Positions 36,149-44,700 of a DNA stretch of 64,000 nt are shown here, in pieces. Source of the stretch: a virus. The notes under the pieces are model-generated. The model did not search any database. It was not told the DNA's origin and saw only the letters and a list, made by a program, of their open reading frames with translations. A program made the translations under genes and the position numbers. Where the stretch lies: the IMG/VR virus record IMGVR_UViG_3300032334_001937, positions 1-64,000 of that record; one strand, 5' to 3'. Position 1 is the stretch's first letter. Each line of letters opens with the position of its first letter.

Positions 36149-39100
36149 TTACTACATCCTCCAATATAACTGTTCCGTCTTTAGTTTTACCCAAAGAAAC
36201 TTTATAAACATTTCCCTCTTCAATTGTCATGTATGCCTTAGAAAATGCTGTGGGGAATACAAGAACTGAATGAAGTTCTCTAGCAGCATCTGCTACTACA
36301 AGGTTTGCCATCTTCTTTCCAGCTTTTGTCATTCTTGGCTTAAAAGAAACCACAAACTGCTCTTCACCTTTATACGGCAACTGCTTATAATTTAAAAACT
36401 TTACTAAAGCATCTTTTGATTCTTTAATACTATCAGCAGGAATTGCATTTACAATTCTGTTATCACTAACAAGAATCAAATAAGTTTTACCAGTTTCAAT
36501 TGTTGTGTTCTCATCATCAAAGATTCCAACACTACCAGTCTTATCAAGAAATTCAACTCTTGACCATCCCTTACCACGCTTGACTGATTTAATCATTCCA
36601 AGCATAACAAATGATCCAGTCTCTTCATAATCTTCTGATTCTTGAATATAGGCATAGTAGTGTTGAGGTACCTGCATATTAAACTCAGGAAGGTTTAAAT
36701 ACTCGTAGAGATTTTCTTTAATCTCTTGATCATTACGTGGGCTGTCTTCAAATGTTGCTGCACCGATGATTCGTAATGCTTGAAGAGCACGAGAGTTAAC
36801 TCCGTTTCCTTTAGTAAAAGTAAACTCCTCAAGTTCAGCATATGATTTAAAAGGTCTAGCAGCCATGTATCTTTCAGCAATCTTGTCTGAGATAAACTTA
36901 ATGCCCGACAAACCAAAGCGTATACCCTTACCTTCAATCTTAAAATCAATATCTGATTCGTTAATATGAGGTAGCTTGACGTTAATTCCCATTCTTTTTG
37001 CTTCAATAAGGTACTCAGTACGTGCATCTTTATCCTTTTCATTCTTTAATAGTGAATACATAAACTCTAGTGGATAGTGGTACTTTAACCATGCTGTCCA
37101 ATATGAAAGTGTTGAATATGCTACTGCATGGGATTTGTTAAATGAATACCCTGCGTGAGCCTCAAAGTCATGCCATAAATCTAAAGCTTGGTTTGGCGAA
37201 ATATACGCAGACGCTCCCGCAACAAATCTATCCTTAAACTCATCAAACTCTTTAGCATCTTTTTTCTTTCCAATGATCTTTCTAACTTTATCTGCTTCCG
37301 ACATGGACATACCGCCAAGGTGTACGCATGCTTGCATAACCTGTTCCTGGTAAAGAATACAGCCATAGGTTTCCTCCGTAAATGATTTAAGAATCTGGTG
37401 CTTGTAGTCTGGATTCTGGCGACCATGCTTAATAGCAATATAGTCTTTTCCAATTGTATTCATCGCACCTGGACGAACCAATGCGTTAGATGCAGCAAGT
37501 TCTTCAAGATTCTTTACACGCATCTTAATAAGAAGGTTTGTGTATGGTGCTGCTTCACACTGAAATACTCCCTTTGTATATCCATCTGAGAGCATTGTAT
37601 ACACATTAGCATCATCCATATTAATCTTTAATAAATCAATCTTTGTTCCTTCACGGTCTTTAATAATATCAATACAGTCTTTAAGTACCGTCAAAGTTTT
37701 TAAACCCAATGCATCAATCTTAATCAAGCCAATGTTTTCAGCTTCTCCCATGTCTACAGCAACAACAGGAATTCGCTCATCTTGTCCAGCAACTGATCTT
37801 GTTTCCATTGGAGCATATCTAAAGATTGGGTCCTTAGATGTTACAACACCTGCAGCGTGAATTCCTGTACCCTTAATGCGACCACGAAGTTGTTCTCCGT
37901 ATAATTCTACTTCTGGATATTTTTCTCTAAACCACTGTGCACTCTTTGATACGCAGTATTCATCCCAATTATCAATTTGTTTGTTTACTTTGTTTGCATC
38001 AGCAAGTGGAATGTTTAAAACACGAGACACATCCTTAACAATGTTCTTGTCTTTAAACTGCATGAATGTTGCAATAGAAGCAACATGGCGATATTGTCTA
38101 ACTAGATAATCTTTTACTTCATCACGACGGTTGTCTTGAATGTCAGAGTCAATATCAGGAAAGTCATTGCGGTCTGGATTAATAAATCGGAAGAACAAAA
38201 GACCGTGCTTAATTGGGTCAATGTCTGTAATACCAAGTGCATAACAAAGCAATGAACCTGCTGCAGATCCACGACCAGGACCTACCATGATTCCTTCTTT
38301 CTTGGCCCAGTTAAGCATGTTGCGAACAACTAGGAAGTAAGGACCAAAGTTCTTTTCACTAATAATTTTTAATTCTTCATCAAGACGATCAAGATATTCT
38401 TGATTACTTTCTAGTCCACGCTCAGTCAAACCTTCAAGTGCAAGAGTCTTAAGTTCATTCATTGGCTTCTTGTATTGAACTGGAAGCAAATCAAGACCAG
38501 ACTTAATATCATAGTCTTCAACTTTGTCTGCAATCTCTAGTGAACTTGTGAACATCTCTTCGTCTGTATGTCCTTGTTCTGCCATTGCAGTCTTCATCTC
38601 TTCGTAAGAAAGAAGATGAATATCAAAGGTACGGAAAGACATTTGACGGTCTGCACCATATAGATAATCTAGGCGTTCCATCATGTTATCAATCTTCTTT
38701 GACTTTTCAAAGGTTGATTCCTTTAAAACTTTACCGTGGGTATTTAACAGAAGCATCATCTCCTGAATTTCTTTTTGACTTGTATCAGAATGATGACAGT
38801 CTGGTGTGACAACAACCTTTACATCAAATGCTTTTGCCAATGCAACAAGCTCATCATTAATGTTTTTTGGGTTATGTGGCATTAGTTCAATGTAGAAGTC
38901 ATCCTTAAAGCGATTCTTAAACCATTGAACTTTTTCTTTTGCAAATGCATACTCTTCATTTTCAATAGCCTTTGCAATAAGACCACCTTGACAAGCAGAC
39001 AAGGCAATAAGGCCATCTCCGTATTGATCTAATGCTTCAAAATCAATGCGTGGCTTGCGGTAAAAACCATCTGTCCATGCAATTTCATTTAACTTGTTAA

Positions 39101-39416
39101 GGTTTTCTAAACCTTGTTGGTTCTTAGCAAGAAGGACTATATGGAAGTAGTTAACATCAAGTGGACCTACCCTTTCGGACTTATCCCTTTTATCGTGTCT
39201 ATCTAATGCCAAATAGCCTTCTATGCCAAGAATTGGTTTGATGCCTTTTGCTTTTGCAATACGGTGCAGTTCCCTATGCCCAGATAAAGTACCGTGGTCA
39301 GTAATGGCAATTGCTGTCATTCCTAACTCAACTGCACGGTCAACGTATTCTTCTGGAGTAGCAACACCATCCATCAAGGAGTAGTGTGTATGGACATGCA
39401 AACCTACGTAATTCAC
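36141..39416 (-). CDS. dnaE: DNA polymerase III alpha subunit with PHP domain
   Basis: The 1091-residue protein has an N-terminal PHP domain (HVHTHYSLMDG, AITDHGTLSG, HHSD) with apparently intact metal ligands. The catalytic C-family polymerase core follows, with GPGRGSAAGSLLCYALGITD and PDIDSDIQDN near residues 415-430. A helix-hairpin region and a C-terminal OB-fold (GMIKSVKRGKGWSRVEFLD) end it. The PHP domain may provide proofreading. It is the replicative polymerase of the phage. The start is GTG. Confidence 0.95.
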   Translation of the reverse strand: MNYVGLHVHTHYSLMDGVATPEEYVDRAVELGMTAIAITDHGTLSGHRELHRIAKAKGIKPILGIEGYLALDRHDKRDKSERVGPLDVNYFHIVLLAKNQQGLENLNKLNEIAWTDGFYRKPRIDFEALDQYGDGLIALSACQGGLIAKAIENEEYAFAKEKVQWFKNRFKDDFYIELMPHNPKNINDELVALAKAFDVKVVVTPDCHHSDTSQKEIQEMMLLLNTHGKVLKESTFEKSKKIDNMMERLDYLYGADRQMSFRTFDIHLLSYEEMKTAMAEQGHTDEEMFTSSLEIADKVEDYDIKSGLDLLPVQYKKPMNELKTLALEGLTERGLESNQEYLDRLDEELKIISEKNFGPYFLVVRNMLNWAKKEGIMVGPGRGSAAGSLLCYALGITDIDPIKHGLLFFRFINPDRNDFPDIDSDIQDNRRDEVKDYLVRQYRHVASIATFMQFKDKNIVKDVSRVLNIPLADANKVNKQIDNWDEYCVSKSAQWFREKYPEVELYGEQLRGRIKGTGIHAAGVVTSKDPIFRYAPMETRSVAGQDERIPVVAVDMGEAENIGLIKIDALGLKTLTVLKDCIDIIKDREGTKIDLLKINMDDANVYTMLSDGYTKGVFQCEAAPYTNLLIKMRVKNLEELAASNALVRPGAMNTIGKDYIAIKHGRQNPDYKHQILKSFTEETYGCILYQEQVMQACVHLGGMSMSEADKVRKIIGKKKDAKEFDEFKDRFVAGASAYISPNQALDLWHDFEAHAGYSFNKSHAVAYSTLSYWTAWLKYHYPLEFMYSLLKNEKDKDARTEYLIEAKRMGINVKLPHINESDIDFKIEGKGIRFGLSGIKFISDKIAERYMAARPFKSYAELEEFTFTKGNGVNSRALQALRIIGAATFEDSPRNDQEIKENLYEYLNLPEFNMQVPQHYYAYIQESEDYEETGSFVMLGMIKSVKRGKGWSRVEFLDKTGSVGIFDDENTTIETGKTYLILVSDNRIVNAIPADSIKESKDALVKFLNYKQLPYKGEEQFVVSFKPRMTKAGKKMANLVVADAARELHSVLVFPTAFSKAYMTIEEGNVYKVSLGKTKDGTVILEDVVNV

Positions 39417-39424
39417 CTAGAGTA

Positions 39425-40078
39425 TTACCAGTCCATGTTTGTGGATGTAGTACCTGGTGTATCAAAGCCTAGATAAAAGGCTTCTTGTTCAGCGTAAGGA
39501 ATCTTGTTGAGTGCCTTCTCTAGTGGGAAGGGTTCAATTGTTGCCCAATCAAATGGTTCCTTATCTGGACCACCTGGAATAAGTGTGTATGATGTTTCAG
39601 TTCCCTGACCATTACGCTTCACCTTCCAAGTAAGATTTGAAATACTGCCTGTCTCCAGTGCGTATTCACGAATAGTATTAAATGCAGATTGCTTGCTAAC
39701 ACCCATTGACCAAATAGCCACGTATGGTGCTTCAATGCCGTCATCTACAAGTACGTTGCAATAGAAACGAAGACGTGCTCTCCAGCCTGCCTTCATATCC
39801 TTGCGATGCATTTCTTCTGCCCAGTCACGACCTTCTGTATCCATTGTATCTACAGCCTTACGCTTATAGTCCTTTGGATTTGTGTGTTCTGAAACAACGA
39901 GTGCAAGACCACGATCTTCATTGTAGTTTGCTGAGTCTTCATCAAGTTCCTCAATGAAACGGATCTTTACTGATTGTCCATCAGCTAGCTTAAGCCAACG
40001 AACCTTTGTGCCTGTGCCTTCATACTTGGGCTTATCTACCAATGCGTTGATATTTTTTAGTCCCTTTACAATAGCCAT
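39425..40078 (-). CDS. Phage ssDNA-binding protein candidate
   Basis: The 217-residue protein has KVRWLKLADGQSVKIRFIEEL and a strongly patterned OB-like start, a form of actinophage protein usually called ssDNA-binding. It sits between the polymerase and primase genes. It ends in TNMDW rather than a long acidic tail. The function is inferred from position. Confidence 0.6.
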   Translation of the reverse strand: MAIVKGLKNINALVDKPKYEGTGTKVRWLKLADGQSVKIRFIEELDEDSANYNEDRGLALVVSEHTNPKDYKRKAVDTMDTEGRDWAEEMHRKDMKAGWRARLRFYCNVLVDDGIEAPYVAIWSMGVSKQSAFNTIREYALETGSISNLTWKVKRNGQGTETSYTLIPGGPDKEPFDWATIEPFPLEKALNKIPYAEQEAFYLGFDTPGTTSTNMDW

Positions 40079-40109
40079 TTTATTTTTCTCCTATATGTTT
40101 GTTATGTTT

Positions 40110-41033
40110 TTATTTTAGCATGGCGATGATTGAATTGTCAAACTGGAACTCCAACTTTTTAATTGCCTCATCATCCATATCGCCTATATCTTTATATTTT
40201 TTATCTAACTGTATTACTGTGATAAGGTGACCTAGTTTCTCAACTAGTTTATCTTTCATGATAGAGCCAGCCTCATCGTTGTCTGCAACAAGCACAACAT
40301 TATTGAAGTACTTTGCTAATAGTTTAATCTGCGATGCAGAAACATTAGCCCCCAGTGTTGCAACTGCTGGGAAACCCACTTGATCAAGCCTAATAGCATC
40401 AAATGATGATTCAACTACATAGACTGTTGTTGATGTTTTAACTCTGTGCAAGTTAAACAAAATCTTACTTTTTAGTAAACCTGGAGTATTCTTGAAGTCT
40501 TTGCCCTCAATAGTTCTAGCAACAAACCCAATGCACATCCCATCTGGAGTAGCCATAGGTATTGTTACTGAGTCTTGCTTTTCAGAATAACCTAGATTAA
40601 ATTTTATCACAGAATCTTTTGTTATGCTACGACCCTCAAAATATCTCATTGCTCTTGGTGATTCAATAGCCTGATTATTAAGTCTTTTAATTAGTAGTTC
40701 ATCATATTGAACAAAGTCTGCAGGAGCATAAAGCGCTTTATCAATTATAGAAGAAAGGTTTGATTCTTGCTCTTTGCTTTTAATATAGCGAACTGCCTCA
40801 AAGTATGTTCTGTTTGACATAAACATAATTAGTTCAGTTAGATTCTTGGTTATTTGACAACCAAAGCAAAAGAATAGCCCAGACTCTTTGGAAACTTCTC
40901 CAGCAGGAGTTCTATTATTGTTGTGATACGGACAAAAGATAATAAAGTCAGAGCCAAACTCAGCTTCAATGTCAATGCCTGCTCCATTAAGAACACGACG
41001 AATCTGATCTTCTGTATATATACTTTTATCCAT
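40110..41033 (-). CDS. DnaG-like primase (CHC2 + TOPRIM)
   Basis: The 307-residue protein has a CHC2 zinc-binding domain (FCPYHNNNRTP and FFCFGC, about 29-59). The TOPRIM region YVVESSFDAIRLDQVGFPAV and VLVADNDEAGSIM (about 190-255) supplies the Glu and Asp-x-Asp residues. It makes RNA primers. It overlaps the 2OG oxygenase gene downstream by eight bases. It is shorter than bacterial DnaG (about 600). Confidence 0.88.
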   Translation of the reverse strand: MDKSIYTEDQIRRVLNGAGIDIEAEFGSDFIIFCPYHNNNRTPAGEVSKESGLFFCFGCQITKNLTELIMFMSNRTYFEAVRYIKSKEQESNLSSIIDKALYAPADFVQYDELLIKRLNNQAIESPRAMRYFEGRSITKDSVIKFNLGYSEKQDSVTIPMATPDGMCIGFVARTIEGKDFKNTPGLLKSKILFNLHRVKTSTTVYVVESSFDAIRLDQVGFPAVATLGANVSASQIKLLAKYFNNVVLVADNDEAGSIMKDKLVEKLGHLITVIQLDKKYKDIGDMDDEAIKKLEFQFDNSIIAMLK

Positions 41034-41595
41034 TTGTCACTTCTTCAATCGTAGAATTAAAAGCACATCCCATACTATATCTTATTCCAGACTTTACATA
41101 ATCTACAGAGTGAAGCTCATCCATTTGATAAAATGCAAAATCTCCAGTTGCTGGCTTATACTTGTAATCTCTTTCTGGAAAAGAAAGTTCTCCACCCTCA
41201 TAATCATCGTTTATGTAGAGCATACAGACAAACCCATTAGAGTTTTCTGTTTTAGAATCTTTATGAGTAGCCATTGGACGATAAGGTTTTAGTTTAGAAA
41301 CTGCAAGAAATGGTTGATATGGGTCTGCATTTAAAAGATTAATTTTTTTAGCATAATCATTCATTGTTAAAGATAAAGCATTAAAGAATAAATTACGTAG
41401 TTCAATTGCCTCTATACTATCTGTGTTAGCAAAATAATTTGGCAGCTCCATGGTTTCATGTGGTCTGCGTTCAACCTTTTGAAATGAATAACAATTTGTA
41501 TCAATCTTATCAATTAAATTAATCCAATGCTGTGTGTCAATATCAACTGAGTATATACTAAGAAAATCATTATTAACCTTATGCACCAAAGACAT
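41026..41595 (-). CDS. 2OG-Fe(II) oxygenase in the replication operon
   Basis: The 189-residue protein has HxD at His111 and Asp113 (ATHKDSKT), NDDYEGGELSFP, His162 in ELHSVDYV and Arg172. It is a P4H-like enzyme placed between primase and helicase with TAATG and 8-base overlaps on either side. Unlike TET-type enzymes, it does not have an obvious nucleobase-binding module, so a DNA-modifying role is speculative. Confidence 0.8.
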   Translation of the reverse strand: MSLVHKVNNDFLSIYSVDIDTQHWINLIDKIDTNCYSFQKVERRPHETMELPNYFANTDSIEAIELRNLFFNALSLTMNDYAKKINLLNADPYQPFLAVSKLKPYRPMATHKDSKTENSNGFVCMLYINDDYEGGELSFPERDYKYKPATGDFAFYQMDELHSVDYVKSGIRYSMGCAFNSTIEEVTNG

Positions 41596-42815
41596 TACTT
41601 ATCCTCAAAATCCTTGTAGCGATAATAACCTTTATCAAAGTCGCACTGAACCAAGAAATCACCCATAAAACCATTACGGTTCTTTCTAAAAGCACACTCA
41701 ATAATATCGCTATTAGTTCCACGACCAAGGGCTAATACCCAGTCAGCATCATATGCAATCTGTCTAGACCATGCGGTTTGTGCAAGTGTTGGCACTGTTG
41801 ATAAATCTTTCACATCATCAGGTGTAGCAGATGAGATAGCAATAATCGGTACTTCTTCACTAATAGCCATGAGCTTAAGTTCACGAGAAAGATTTTTCAT
41901 CTTTACCGTTTCATTATCAGCCTTTTGATTTGGATTCATCAACTGAAGATAATCCACAACAACAAAGTCTGGTTTGTACTGATCCAGTTTTCCACGAATA
42001 ACTGAAGGAGTTACTTCTCCACCAGAATCATTAGAAATAATGTGAAAAGGTGGGCGACCATCAATTCTATCTGTATGCCACTTTTTCATCATATCAAGTT
42101 CAACTTCACCATTTGATAATTTGCGATGTGACCAAAGACCTTCACCCATAATAGTAAATACACGGTTGCGAACTTCTGTCTCACTCATTTCAAGAGAGAT
42201 AATAAGGGGTGTCTTACCCTGTTTCCAAGCCTGTACAGCAAAGTATAAAGCCATCCATGACTTTCCGATACCTGGGTATGCTAAAAAGACTCCTAGCTGT
42301 CCTGGCATAATTCCAGATGGTAGGTAGTTATCAAACCCTGGCAAACCTGTTTTAATTCCTCTATGACCTAAAGCCTGCTGCTCTTTAACATTTTCAAAAT
42401 ATGCAATAGCAGAATCAATATCTGTGGCATCAATATCACGAATTGCTGAAGTGTTTTTCTTTAACTGCGAAGTCTTTGTAATGAGCTCTTCAAGAGCCAT
42501 TGATCCTTGACCATTTTGAACTTCACCTGCTGCAGATCGTAAAATGTCTTTAAGGCTATCGTTTAAGTATTCTATTTGAAGTTCTTCAAGGTGATGCTTA
42601 GTTGCACCAATTCCTTGTACTGGTTGAAAATCTCTAAACTTTTCTACAACCAATGATGTTGGAGGAACTGTTCCATTATTTTCAGCATAAAGCCTAATAA
42701 AGTTCCATACATCATTGTGTGTACGAAGCAGTGTCTCTACATTTGCTTGTAGCAAAACGTGAAGTTGTTTATCTGCTAGGACTGCGGAGATTACTTTTGC
42801 TTCTGTATTATTCAC
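41595..42815 (-). CDS. DnaB-like replicative helicase
   Basis: The 406-residue protein has a RecA-like helicase core: FLAYPGIGKSWMALYF with Walker A near 199-206, ISLEMSETEVRNRV, FVVVDYLQLMNP and ISSATPDDV. The N-terminal domain is helical and short. It unwinds DNA ahead of the polymerase. A GTG start overlaps the upstream gene (GTGA). Confidence 0.92.
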   Translation of the reverse strand: MNNTEAKVISAVLADKQLHVLLQANVETLLRTHNDVWNFIRLYAENNGTVPPTSLVVEKFRDFQPVQGIGATKHHLEELQIEYLNDSLKDILRSAAGEVQNGQGSMALEELITKTSQLKKNTSAIRDIDATDIDSAIAYFENVKEQQALGHRGIKTGLPGFDNYLPSGIMPGQLGVFLAYPGIGKSWMALYFAVQAWKQGKTPLIISLEMSETEVRNRVFTIMGEGLWSHRKLSNGEVELDMMKKWHTDRIDGRPPFHIISNDSGGEVTPSVIRGKLDQYKPDFVVVDYLQLMNPNQKADNETVKMKNLSRELKLMAISEEVPIIAISSATPDDVKDLSTVPTLAQTAWSRQIAYDADWVLALGRGTNSDIIECAFRKNRNGFMGDFLVQCDFDKGYYRYKDFEDK

Positions 42816-43116
42816 TCAGCCACTCCTTTGCTTTCCTTCTTAGTTCTGCTCTTTGTTTGATATCTTCTTCTACTTCTAGTTTACCATTAAGAATTTTTTC
42901 TGCATTGTAAGCAAAATAATTCCATGTGGGATCTTGTGCAACATTAAAATAATACTCTAACAAGTCATAGCATTGTGAAATGCCATATGATTCTACAAGA
43001 GCATCTGCTGCCCACTGTTCAACATTTAAATTCATATTAGACTTACGCTCATAGCGTTGTGTATAAAATTTGTTGAATCTACTGAGCAAAGCCATTCGGT
43101 CTTTGCGGTCAGCCAT
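42808..43116 (-). CDS. Small protein upstream of helicase, loader candidate
   Basis: The 102-residue helical protein (FNKFYTQRYER, ALVESYGISQCYDLLEYYFN) immediately precedes the helicase with an overlap, the place often taken by a loader or helicase-associated protein. Similar proteins occur in actinophages. No motif proves this. Confidence 0.5.
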   Translation of the reverse strand: MADRKDRMALLSRFNKFYTQRYERKSNMNLNVEQWAADALVESYGISQCYDLLEYYFNVAQDPTWNYFAYNAEKILNGKLEVEEDIKQRAELRRKAKEWLSE

Positions 43117-43325
43117 TAGCCTTCAGAAGCCTCTTCTTGTGCTTCCTTAATCTTCTCTGTAAGCTTATCTTCTACAAACTTATAGACACGATCAAAAGCT
43201 TGTTCAATGTTTTCTCCATCACGCTTGCTATCAATAACACCCAAATCAAGTCTTAGTGACTGGAAATTTCCCAGATTAAGAGTATATCCAAGTGTTACGT
43301 TTACCTTTGTTGAATCGTTTTCCAT
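43116..43325 (-). CDS. Small hypothetical protein
   Basis: The 69-residue protein has a beta/alpha pattern: SLRLDLGVIDSKRDGENIEQ, then a helical Glu-rich tail. It overlaps the gene downstream (TAATG). No family is recognised. Confidence 0.55.
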   Translation of the reverse strand: MENDSTKVNVTLGYTLNLGNFQSLRLDLGVIDSKRDGENIEQAFDRVYKFVEDKLTEKIKEAQEEASEG

Positions 43326-43343
43326 TACCCACCCATTCCTATT

Positions 43344-43886
43344 TTAAATGCTCTCTGACCAAGTTGGAATAAATCTTCCATCTTCTGTCTTCGTATATGT
43401 AAGTATACCGTCTCCCATTCGCCTTGTCAATTCTTGACTAGTAGGAGTCATGTTATTTGTTATTAATTTATCTTTTCTTGGTTGACCAATATGTATACTT
43501 GCAAGTATAGCACGTATCTCTTTTACTTGTGATTCTGAGTAATATGCTCTTACTTGCCATCCTGGTTCCCCGCCTTTTCTTGAACCTGTTGGTCCAGGAA
43601 TAGTTCCGTTTTTAATTAATCTTGGTAAATACTTTCTATGTCTATTGACAAGAATTGCAGTTTCTGTTATAGTGTAGGCTCTTTCACGATTACGTCTAAA
43701 GTCAGTACGCAAACAAGTTTCAAGTCTATCTTTTGTGATATTATAAAAAGAAGTCATTCCAGTTGATCTAGAGTTATGATGAACCCTAACTAGATCACCA
43801 TTTAAAAACCAAACCTTTTGGTTTCCTTTTATTACAGACTCGTTATTGTACTCTTCGCTCTGTATTTTTCGTTTAGCAGTAGCCAT
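43344..43886 (-). CDS. HTH DNA-binding protein (MerR-like region)
   Basis: The 180-residue protein has a winged-helix or MerR-type segment around residues 67-110: AYTITETAILVNRHRKYLPRL and KGGEPGWQVRAYYSESQVKEI. It is basic, with GGAGGGCAG at the start. It likely binds DNA at the origin or controls the replication operon. Confidence 0.62.
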   Translation of the reverse strand: MATAKRKIQSEEYNNESVIKGNQKVWFLNGDLVRVHHNSRSTGMTSFYNITKDRLETCLRTDFRRNRERAYTITETAILVNRHRKYLPRLIKNGTIPGPTGSRKGGEPGWQVRAYYSESQVKEIRAILASIHIGQPRKDKLITNNMTPTSQELTRRMGDGILTYTKTEDGRFIPTWSESI

Positions 43887-44023
43887 CTGCCCTCCCTACT
43901 TTCTTGCGGGGGATGATAAAATTTTCTCTCACCACAGCGCACACAGTAGGTCTCAATATGCATTTGAGAAGTATATTGTCTATCAATAAAAATTCTACCA
44001 GTGCATCGTTTACAGGTTAACAT
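43832..44023 (-). CDS. Small zinc-ribbon protein
   Basis: The 63-residue protein has CKRC and CVRC pairs (a zinc ribbon) and a basic middle. It overlaps the HTH gene by 55 bases. Function unknown. Confidence 0.55.
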   Translation of the reverse strand: MLTCKRCTGRIFIDRQYTSQMHIETYCVRCGERKFYHPPQESREGRWLLLNEKYRAKSTITSL

Positions 44024-44025
44024 TT

Positions 44026-44196
44026 TTAATCTTCTAAACTAGCCGAATATTCTTGAATTGCTTTTTCTTTTTCTTCTTTTTCCTGTGATAACTGTGTTAG
44101 GTCTGCCCTAAGAATAGCAATTTGTGTTTCATAGTTTGAAACAATTTCGCCAATTCGTTGCTGCAAAGCTGTAATTACTAGGTCTGCTTTATCCAT
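44026..44196 (-). CDS. Small coiled-coil protein
   Basis: The product from the ATG at 44196 (56 residues) is a heptad-rich coiled coil. The ATG at 44196 is favoured over the upstream one by a GGAGAAG ribosome site, and it overlaps the stop of the gene upstream. Function unknown. Confidence 0.55.
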   Translation of the reverse strand: MDKADLVITALQQRIGEIVSNYETQIAILRADLTQLSQEKEEKEKAIQEYSASLED

Positions 44197-44419
44197 TATC
44201 TTCTCCATTTAAAGTATTAATTTCTTGATTTAGTACCTTTTGTTTATCATTGATAGAATCTATTTGCATTTCAATATCCTTTATATTTCCTGGATTTGTT
44301 ACACTTCCTGATCCCATCTCTAATAAAGAAATTTTTAGGTTATACTTGCTATATTCTAAATTTTTTAAATGCTGATTAATAATTGATATTTTTTCATCAT
44401 TTGTTAATTCATACGCCAT
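44189..44419 (-). CDS. Small coiled-coil protein
   Basis: The 76-residue protein has two helical halves joined by a SGSVTNPGN loop. A TATACT box (44435-44440) with a TGA extension and an AGGAG ribosome site precede it, so it starts an operon that runs into replication. Confidence 0.6.
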   Translation of the reverse strand: MAYELTNDEKISIINQHLKNLEYSKYNLKISLLEMGSGSVTNPGNIKDIEMQIDSINDKQKVLNQEINTLNGEDNG

Positions 44420-44434
44420 AGCTTCTCCTTATTA

Positions 44435-44443
44435 AGTATATCA
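44435..44443 (-). promoter_or_regulatory. Extended -10 before 44419
   Basis: The minus strand reads TGATATACT (-10 hexamer 44435-44440), then an AGGAG ribosome site and the ATG at 44419. This looks like the promoter of the replication operon. Confidence 0.6.
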
Positions 44444-44446
44444 TAA

Positions 44447-44650
44447 TTACCATTTACCTAGAGGGCATTGTGCATTATTTAACTTTGTTTTAATAAACAT
44501 AAAACAACCACATTGTTTGCATTGTCTACTAAGATTAATAAACTCTGGACAAGATTCACATATATTATATCTTTTTTCTGCAACTTCATGTACAGCATAT
44601 TGTGTATTAGGGTTTAATATATCCCATGGTTTTACACTTTTTTCTTCCAT
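44447..44650 (-). CDS. Zinc-ribbon actinophage protein
   Basis: The 67-residue protein has CESCPEF, CKQCGCF and CPLGKW, a two-CxxC zinc ribbon seen in phage proteins (DUF6171-like). The ATG at 44650 has a GGGGGAATTT leader; the upstream start lacks one. It may bind nucleic acid. Confidence 0.65.
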   Translation of the reverse strand: MEEKSVKPWDILNPNTQYAVHEVAEKRYNICESCPEFINLSRQCKQCGCFMFIKTKLNNAQCPLGKW

Positions 44651-44700
44651 AAATTCCCCCACAATTAATTTTATACTATCTATTCTATCATAGATACTTT

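Noticed and set aside
41026-41595. TET/JBP-type DNA hydroxylase
   Set aside because: Motif spacing and the DDYEGGELSFP core match P4H-like enzymes; the replication-operon position alone is not enough.
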